Under the pieces are notes generated by a model, which saw nothing but the letters and a program-made list of their open reading frames with translations, did no database searches and was not told where the DNA came from. DNA of 64,000 nucleotides. Origin: Nocardioides faecalis (GTDB taxonomy: Bacteria; Actinomycetota; Actinomycetes; Propionibacteriales; Nocardioidaceae). Position numbers and translations under genes: made by a program. Shown here piece by piece: positions 58,916 to 64,000 of the stretch; the stretch's first letter is position 1; the number at the start of each line of letters is the position of its first letter. Location of the stretch: the NCBI RefSeq assembly GCF_018388425.1, contig NZ_CP074406.1:620001-684000 (forward strand), given 5' to 3'.

Positions 58916-58947
58916 GGCCACCCGGCTGCTCGCCCGCTGGGGACAGC

Positions 58948-58976
58948 TGCCTCAGAAGCCGGGTGCCTCAGAAGCC
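58948..58976 (-). repeat. 16-bp tandem duplication at NUDIX gene end
   Basis: TGCCTCAGAAGCC occurs at 58948 and 58964. The right copy covers the stop codon of the leftward NUDIX gene. Probably slippage. Confidence 0.5.
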
Positions 58977-59453
58977 GAAGTGGCTCAGCGCGGGCAGGTC
59001 GCCGCGCCGCAGCCCCTCCAGCACGGACCGCTCGTGCGGGACGACGGGATCGGGCAGCGCGTCGAGTGCGTACCAGCGCAGGTCGGCGCACTTGGTGGGC
59101 TCCACGATCCGCGGCGTGCCGCGCCACGAGCGGGCGGTGAAGAAGAAGTCCACCCGCTCGTCGATCGGCAGGTCGTGGGCGGTGCGCTGCATCGCGGTGG
59201 CGAAGCGGAGGTCGAGGTCGACCACGTCGAGCTCCTCGGCAGCCTCACGTCGCGCCGCGGCCTCGGCGGTCTCGCCGCGCTCCACGTGCCCGGCGGCCGC
59301 GGCCGCCCAGTGCTCGTCCATGAAGCCGGTGCCTCGGCGCAGCTGCAGCAGCACCTCGGTGGCACCGCCGGGCGCCTCGCGCAGCAGGAACACGTAGGCC
59401 GCGGGGACGATGACGAACCGGGACCGCCCGGTGGCGGGGTCGACGACCGTCAT
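58968..59453 (-). CDS. NUDIX hydrolase
   Basis: The 161-residue protein has the NUDIX box near 54-76: GHVERGETAEAAARREAAEE followed by LDV, with Asp in place of the last Gly. The first strands (FVIVPAAYVFLLREAPGG) and the late segment KCADLRWYALDALPD fit the fold. It would hydrolyse a nucleoside diphosphate derivative; the substrate is unknown. ATG 59453 lies four bases after the stop of the upstream small gene, so the two share a transcript. Confidence 0.87.
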   Translation of the reverse strand: MTVVDPATGRSRFVIVPAAYVFLLREAPGGATEVLLQLRRGTGFMDEHWAAAAAGHVERGETAEAAARREAAEELDVVDLDLRFATAMQRTAHDLPIDERVDFFFTARSWRGTPRIVEPTKCADLRWYALDALPDPVVPHERSVLEGLRRGDLPALSHFGF

Positions 59454-59457
59454 CGGA

Positions 59458-59739
59458 TCAGGCCGGCGGGGCCGGCGGGGCCGGCGGGGTGGTGCCGTCG
59501 CCCTGGTCGCCCTGGTCGCCCTCGGTGCCCTGGTCGCCCCGGCCGTCGTCGGTGACCTTGTCGAGCGCGTCCTTCGCCTTCGCCTTGGCGTTCGCGATCT
59601 TGTCGGCGTGCTTGCCGCCGGTCTTGTCGTTGGCCAGGTCGGCGGCCTTGTCCAAGCCGGCCCCGATCTTGTCGCTGTTCTCCGCCAGCAGGTGGGTCGC
59701 CTTGTCCTTGGCGCCCCGGAGCTTGTCCGCGAGACCCAT
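59458..59739 (-). CDS. MT0933-like antitoxin/CsbD-like small protein, 93 aa
   Basis: The protein is a helical, charged repeat: MGLADKLRGAKDKATHLL, then IGAGLDKAADLANDKTGG and KAKAKDALDKVTDD, as in the Rv0909/MT0933 antitoxin-like and CsbD-like families. The C-terminal tail is a collagen-like Gln/Gly/Asp run with Pro-Ala repeats (GTEGDQGDQGDG; PPAPPAPPA). No toxin gene is adjacent, so a toxin-antitoxin role is doubtful. It is upstream of the NUDIX gene and divergent from miaA. Confidence 0.7.
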   Translation of the reverse strand: MGLADKLRGAKDKATHLLAENSDKIGAGLDKAADLANDKTGGKHADKIANAKAKAKDALDKVTDDGRGDQGTEGDQGDQGDGTTPPAPPAPPA

Positions 59740-59820
59740 CTCGTCCTCCCTCGAAGCGTGCGGCCGGCCTTCCGCGCAGCCGCACGGCGGGCGCGCTCCG
59801 GCCCTTGCCACACTAGCGAC

Positions 59821-60759
59821 ATGGCCTCCGACGCGACCACCGCCTCCGCCCCGGTGCCGATCGTCGCCATCGTCGGGCCGACCGCCAGCGGGAAGACGGC
59901 GCTGTCGCTGGACCTCGCCGAGGCGCTCGGCGGCGAGGTGGTCAACACCGACGCGATGCAGGTCTACCGCGGCATGGACATCGGTACGGCGAAGCTGCCG
60001 CTCGCCGAGCGCCGCGGCATCCCGCACCACCTCCTCGACACCCTGGAGGTGAGCGAGCCGGCGACGGTCGCGGAGTTCCAGGGCTGGGCGCGCGCCGCGA
60101 TCGCCGAGCTGCGTGCCCGCGGCGCGACGCCGGTGCTGGTCGGGGGCTCGGCGCTGTACACCCGCGCGATCCTCGACCGGTTCGACTTCCCCGGCACCGA
60201 CCCGGCCGTGCGCGAGCGGCTCGAGGCCGAGCTGGCCGAGGTCGGCAGCGCCGTGCTGCACGCACGGCTGCGCGAGCTGGACCCGGTCGCCGCCGAGCGG
60301 ATCGAGGTCGAGAACGGGCGCCGGGTGGTCCGCGCGCTGGAGGTCATCGAGATCACCGGCACGCCCTTCAGCGCCCGCCTGCCGGAGGCCGAGTACGTCG
60401 ACCCGCACACCGTGCAGCTCGGTGTGGCCATCGACAAGGAGCTGCTGCACGAGCGCATCGCGATCCGGGTGCGGCGGATGTTCGACGACGGCCTGGTCGA
60501 GGAGGTCGAGCGGCTGCTGTCGCTGGGGCTGGCGACCTCGCGCACCGCCGGGCTGGCGATCGGCTACCGGCAGGCGATGGCCGTGCTGGCCGGGGAGATG
60601 ACCCGCGAGGAGGCGATCGAGTCGACGATCGTCGCCACCCGCAAGTTCGCCCGCCGGCAGATGGCGTGGTGGCGCAACGACCCGCGGATCACCTGGCTCG
60701 ACCACGACGACCCGGACCTGCTCGCCAAGGCCGTCGACGTGGTGCGCGCCCTGCGCTGA
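59821..60759 (+). CDS. miaA: tRNA dimethylallyltransferase
   Basis: The 312-residue protein has the P-loop IVGPTASGKTALSLDLAE (about 16-33), NTDAMQVYRGMDIGTAK (about 42-58), LVGGSALYTRAIL and the C-terminal RRQMAWWRND. MiaA adds dimethylallyl to A37 of tRNAs, making the substrate for MiaB (32800-34290). The ATG at 59821 follows a TAGCGA-like hexamer closely. In most actinobacteria miaA and miaB are near each other; here the glu and polysaccharide genes lie in between. Confidence 0.93.
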   Translation: MASDATTASAPVPIVAIVGPTASGKTALSLDLAEALGGEVVNTDAMQVYRGMDIGTAKLPLAERRGIPHHLLDTLEVSEPATVAEFQGWARAAIAELRARGATPVLVGGSALYTRAILDRFDFPGTDPAVRERLEAELAEVGSAVLHARLRELDPVAAERIEVENGRRVVRALEVIEITGTPFSARLPEAEYVDPHTVQLGVAIDKELLHERIAIRVRRMFDDGLVEEVERLLSLGLATSRTAGLAIGYRQAMAVLAGEMTREEAIESTIVATRKFARRQMAWWRNDPRITWLDHDDPDLLAKAVDVVRALR

Positions 60760-60922
60760 CGCCACGCCCTGCAGCGGGCCGACAGGGGCCCGTCAAGGAT
60801 GCCCAGGATCGGTCGGGCGCCGACGGCCCGGGGGCGGCCAGACTGCTGCCATGACCCGCCGCAGGATGCCGGGCCCCGGCCACGACCCAGGCCGTGCACC
60901 CGGCCGCACCTGGAGGAGAGCG

Positions 60923-61489
60923 ATGAGCACGACGTACCACACCGCGACCACCCTCGACGGCTTCCTGGCCGATCCCGAGGACTCCCTGGACTGGCTGCTG
61001 CGCCAGCCGCTGGAGGAGGGCGGGGCGCAGGACCACGCGCGGTTCATGCAGGGCGTCGGCGCGATCGTGATGGGCTCCACCACCTACGAGTGGGTGCTCG
61101 CCCACCTCGAGGTGACCGGGGAGGCCTGGCCGTACGCGCAGCCGGCCTGGGTGATGACCACCCGGGAGCTGACCGTGCCCGTGGGCGCCGACGTCCGGTT
61201 CGCCGCCGGCGCCGTCGACGCGGTGCACGCCCAGCTGCTCGCCGCCGCCGGCGACCTCGACGTGTGGGTCGTCGGTGGGGGAGACCTCGCCGGGCAGCTC
61301 GCCGAGGCCGGACTCCTCGACGAGGTGGTCGTCTCCATCGCCCCGGTGACCCTCGGCGCCGGCAGGCCGCTGCTGCCGCGCCGGTTGGACCTGAGGCTGG
61401 AGGAGACCGCGGCCAACGGCGTGTTCGTCACCGCCCGCTACGCCGTCCTCGGGCCGCTGCTGGAGGACCGCGCACAGCCCGGGTCCTGA
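60923..61489 (+). CDS. RibD_C/dihydrofolate-reductase-like protein
   Basis: The 188-residue protein has TATTLDGFLADPEDSLDWLL (about 7-26), VMGSTTYEWVL (about 49-59), LDVWVVGGGDLAGQLAEAGL (about 113-132) and IAPVTLGAGRPLL, the pattern of YyaP/YwjB-type reductases with a RibD C-terminal fold. They bind NADPH; the substrate is unknown. ATG 60923 follows GGAGGAGAG. The 163-bp gap before it has no clear signal. Confidence 0.85.
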   Translation: MSTTYHTATTLDGFLADPEDSLDWLLRQPLEEGGAQDHARFMQGVGAIVMGSTTYEWVLAHLEVTGEAWPYAQPAWVMTTRELTVPVGADVRFAAGAVDAVHAQLLAAAGDLDVWVVGGGDLAGQLAEAGLLDEVVVSIAPVTLGAGRPLLPRRLDLRLEETAANGVFVTARYAVLGPLLEDRAQPGS

Positions 61490-61576
61490 GGCCGGGCGCG
61501 GCAGGGAGGGTGTTGACGTCGCCCGCCACCGGCACCGAGGGTGGGTGTGACCGGACCTCGATCTCGGGAGGAAGCC

Positions 61577-63499
61577 GTGCGCCGTACCCTCGTCGCCGCC
61601 GTCAGCACCCTCAGCCTCGCCCTGCCGCTCGCGGGCACCGCCGCAGTCGGCGCGCCGCCCGGCGGCTCGGCCGGGGAGCCGGCCAAGCACGGCACGAGCC
61701 ACGGCAAGAAGCCCGGCAAGCCCGGAAAGCCAGGGAAGAAGCCCGGCAAGCCACCGCGCCCGGGGGCCAAGACCCCGGTGGCCACCGGGTACGGCGGCGC
61801 CGTCAGCTCGGTGGACGCGGACGCCTCGGCCGCCGGCCTGGAGGTGCTGCGCCGCGGCGGCAACGCGGTCGACGCCGCCGTCGCCACGGCGGCGGCGCTG
61901 GGGGTGACCGAGCCCTACAGCGCCGGCATCGGCGGGGGCGGCTACCTGGTGCACTACGACGCCCGCACCGGCAAGGTCAGCACCCTCGACGGCCGGGAGA
62001 CGGCGCCCGCCGCGGCCGGGCCCGACACGTTCGTCGACCCCGCCACCGGCCAGCCCTACGCGTTCGCCGACCTGGTCTCCAGTGGCCGCTCGGTGGGGGT
62101 GCCCGGCACCCCGGCCACCTGGGAGAAGGCCCTGGACGCCTGGGGCTCGGTCTCGCTGAAGCAGGCGCTGGCCCCCGCCACGCGGCTCGCTGAGCGCGGC
62201 TTCGTCGTCGACGACACCTTCGCGCTGCAGACGAAGGAGAACGCCGAGCGGTTCGCCGCCTTCACCCCGACCGCCGCGCTGTTCCTGCGCAACGGCGTGC
62301 CGAAGACCGGCAGTCGGTTCCGCAACCCCGACCTCGCTCGCACCTACCGGCTGCTCGGCCAGCGTGGCACCGACTGGCTCTACCGCGGCGGCCTCGGGGC
62401 CGAGGTCGTGGACACCGTGCAGCAGCCTCCGGTCAGCGGCACCTCCGACCTGCCCGCCCCGGGCGGGGAGATGACTCGCGCCGACCTGCGCCGCTACCGC
62501 GCGCTGCAGCAGGCGCCGACGAAGGTCGGCTACCGCGGCCACGACGTCTACTCCATGGCGCCGTCGTCCTCCGGTGGCACCACGGTGGGGGAGACGCTCA
62601 ACATCCTCGAGCAGATCGACACCTCCGCCATGACGCCGACCCAGGTGCTGCACCACTACCTGGAGGCCACCGCGCTGGCGTTCGCCGACCGCGCCGAGCA
62701 GGTCGGTGACCCCGCCTACGTCGACGTGCCCACCGAGGTGCTGCTCGACGACGTCTTCGCCAAGGAGCGGGCCTGCCTGATCGATCCCGACACCGCGGCG
62801 CCCAAGCCGTGGACCGAGGCCGGGGACGTGACGTCGTACGACGGCGTGTGCGGTGGCGAGCAGGCGGGCGTGGGTGCCGAGCAGGACACCGAGAACATCT
62901 CCACCACCCACCTGAGCACCGCCGACCGGTGGGGCAACGTGGTCTCCTACACGCTGACCATCGAGCAGACCGGCGGCTCGGGCATCGTGGTGCCCGGCCG
63001 CGGGTTCCTGCTCAACAACGAGCTCACCGACTTCTCGCTGGCCTACGACGCCGAGGACCCGAACCGCATCGAGCCCGGCAAGCGGCCGCGCTCCTCGATG
63101 GCGCCCACGATCGTGCTGCGCGACGGCAAGCCGGTGCTCGCGCTGGGCTCCCCGGGTGGGGCCACGATCATCACCACGGTGGCGCAGGTGCTGCTCAACA
63201 TGATCGACCTCGACATGAGCCTGCCCCAGGCGGTCGCCGCGCCGCGGGCCTCGCAGCGCAACACCGCAGGCGTCTCGGCCGAGCAGGCGTTCATCGACGC
63301 CTACGGACCCGCGCTGGGCGGCTACGGCCACACCTTCGCCCCACCCGGCGCGCCCGGCACCAGCGCCGCCGAGATCGGCGCGGTGGCCGCGATCCGGATC
63401 GGGGAGCGCGGACGGCTCACCGCGGTCGCCGAGCCGTCGCGGCGCGGCGGCGGATCGGCGCTGGTCGTGCACCCGCGGCGCGGGCACTCCTATCCTTGA
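61577..63499 (+). CDS. Secreted gamma-glutamyltransferase
   Basis: The roughly 640-residue protein has a signal peptide (LVAAVSTLSLALPLAGTAAV), a Lys/Pro/Gly repeat (GKKPGKPGKPGKKPGK, about 44-60) and the GGT fold: GGNAVDAAVATAAALGVTEP, GGGGYLVHYD and the autoprocessing region ENISTTHLSTADRWGNVVSY whose Thr starts the small subunit. The late SPGGATIITTVAQ loop is also present. It transfers or hydrolyses gamma-glutamyl groups, for example of glutathione or poly-gamma-glutamate, outside the membrane. GTG 61577 follows GGGAGG. Confidence 0.9.
   Translation: MRRTLVAAVSTLSLALPLAGTAAVGAPPGGSAGEPAKHGTSHGKKPGKPGKPGKKPGKPPRPGAKTPVATGYGGAVSSVDADASAAGLEVLRRGGNAVDAAVATAAALGVTEPYSAGIGGGGYLVHYDARTGKVSTLDGRETAPAAAGPDTFVDPATGQPYAFADLVSSGRSVGVPGTPATWEKALDAWGSVSLKQALAPATRLAERGFVVDDTFALQTKENAERFAAFTPTAALFLRNGVPKTGSRFRNPDLARTYRLLGQRGTDWLYRGGLGAEVVDTVQQPPVSGTSDLPAPGGEMTRADLRRYRALQQAPTKVGYRGHDVYSMAPSSSGGTTVGETLNILEQIDTSAMTPTQVLHHYLEATALAFADRAEQVGDPAYVDVPTEVLLDDVFAKERACLIDPDTAAPKPWTEAGDVTSYDGVCGGEQAGVGAEQDTENISTTHLSTADRWGNVVSYTLTIEQTGGSGIVVPGRGFLLNNELTDFSLAYDAEDPNRIEPGKRPRSSMAPTIVLRDGKPVLALGSPGGATIITTVAQVLLNMIDLDMSLPQAVAAPRASQRNTAGVSAEQAFIDAYGPALGGYGHTFAPPGAPGTSAAEIGAVAAIRIGERGRLTAVAEPSRRGGGSALVVHPRRGHSYP
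63491..63496 (+). promoter_or_regulatory. -10 box of flavoprotein gene
   Basis: TATCCT six bases before GTG 63503; it overlaps the last codons of the gamma-glutamyltransferase gene. Confidence 0.45.
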
Positions 63500-63502
63500 G
63501 CG

Positions 63503-64000
63503 GTGAGGAGCCAGGACTGGAGCGAGATCACCGACGAGGCGGCGCTGGCCGCGTTGCTCGGTGAGCCCACGCCGGCGGCGCTCGCGAAGGAGCGCAGCGC
63601 GCTGACCGCGATCGACCGTGACTGGCTGGCCGCCTCCCCGTTCTGCGTCATCGGCACCGCCGACGCCGAGGGCCGCTGCGACGTCTCCACGAAGGGCGAC
63701 CCGGCCGGCAGCCTGGTGCACGTGCTCGACGAGCACACGATCGCGATCGCCGAGCGGCCGGGGAACCGGCGCGCCGACAGCTACCGCAACGTGCTCGCCA
63801 ACCCGCACGTCGGGCTGGAGTTCCTCATCCCCGGCCGCGGCGACACGCTGCGCGTCAACGGCCGCGCCCGGCTGGTGAGTGACGCGCCCTTCTTCGACGA
63901 CCTCGAGGTGAAGGGCCACCGACCCGTGTTGGCGCTGGTCGTCGACGTCGAGACCGTGTTCTTCCACTGCGCCAAGGCGTTCCTGCGCGCCGGGCTGTGG
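63503..64000 (+). CDS. PPOX-type FMN-binding flavoprotein (cut by right edge)
   Basis: The 166 residues visible start with VRSQDWSEITDEAALAALLG and show the pyridoxamine-5'-phosphate-oxidase-like split barrel: PFCVIGTADAEGRCDVSTKG (about 49-68), SYRNVLANPHVGLEFLIPGR and LRVNGRARLVSD. The arrangement matches the MSMEG_1061-type FMN flavoproteins. The C-terminus lies beyond the window. The start is GTG 63503, four bases after the previous stop, with its own TATCCT -10 box. Confidence 0.85.
   Translation, partial: MRSQDWSEITDEAALAALLGEPTPAALAKERSALTAIDRDWLAASPFCVIGTADAEGRCDVSTKGDPAGSLVHVLDEHTIAIAERPGNRRADSYRNVLANPHVGLEFLIPGRGDTLRVNGRARLVSDAPFFDDLEVKGHRPVLALVVDVETVFFHCAKAFLRAGLW

Noticed and set aside
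59458-59739. Toxin-antitoxin locus
   Set aside because: The small protein resembles MT0933-type antitoxins, but the neighbours are a NUDIX hydrolase and miaA, and no toxin-like ORF is adjacent.
60689-63967. Leftward open frame of about 1090 codons
   Set aside because: Antisense shadow of miaA, the RibD_C gene, the gamma-glutamyltransferase and the flavoprotein, all of which have diagnostic motifs.

Overview
The window is very GC-rich, densely coded DNA with many GTG starts, short 4-8 bp gene overlaps and TAnnnT -10 boxes placed 6-8 bases before start codons (leaderless genes). With an RpfB-type resuscitation factor, a protein O-mannosyltransferase, GAF/PAS-ANTAR proteins, a SigB/SigF-type sigma factor and a gluABCD transporter, this points to a chromosomal segment of an actinobacterium. 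The closest fit is a Nocardioides-like member of the Propionibacteriales; that placement is inferred from gene content, not from a search. No rRNA, tRNA, CRISPR array, transposase or phage gene was recognised.

Layout. 1-10 kb: a GAF-domain protein cut by the left edge, an MBL-fold hydrolase, a zinc alcohol dehydrogenase, a small DUF1360-like protein, an IclR regulator divergent from a two-subunit 3-oxoacid CoA-transferase, a hemerythrin with a small membrane protein, a hotdog thioesterase, and a DevS/DosS-like kinase facing a DevR-like response regulator. 10-17 kb looks like a stress or redox region: a SigB/F-type sigma factor, a heme-oxygenase-fold enzyme with a CDGSH protein, a PAS-ANTAR protein, an SDR, a methyltransferase with an acidic tail, and small acidic or Rho-N-like proteins. 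17-27 kb is a housekeeping block: Pmt, rsmI, an alpha/beta hydrolase, tatD, rpfB, rsmA, ispE and an ABC-F ATPase. 27-34 kb holds a MarR/hydrolase pair, the gluABCD glutamate-type ABC transporter and miaB.

34.4-58.9 kb is the most distinctive part: a surface-polysaccharide super-locus. It starts with a Wzx/Wzy-type set: two phosphoglycosyl transferases (one fused to a WecG/TagA glycosyltransferase), a Wzz-like protein with a degenerate ATPase domain, a GT2, a GT-B transferase, a flippase and a polymerase. This runs by a 23-bp gene overlap into a second module: three GH6 (cellulase-family) proteins, two response regulators with very long Pro-rich linkers, a histidine kinase coupled to a membrane protein with a degenerate GGDEF domain, a membrane GT2 synthase, two orphan lipoproteins and a secreted repeat protein with a Thr/Pro stalk. 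I infer a dedicated, two-component-controlled system for making, trimming and anchoring a beta-glucan-like exopolymer. Several palindromes in its intergenic gaps are candidate operators.

58.9-64 kb returns to general functions: a NUDIX hydrolase, an MT0933-like small protein, miaA, a RibD_C reductase, a secreted gamma-glutamyltransferase and a PPOX-type flavoprotein cut by the right edge.
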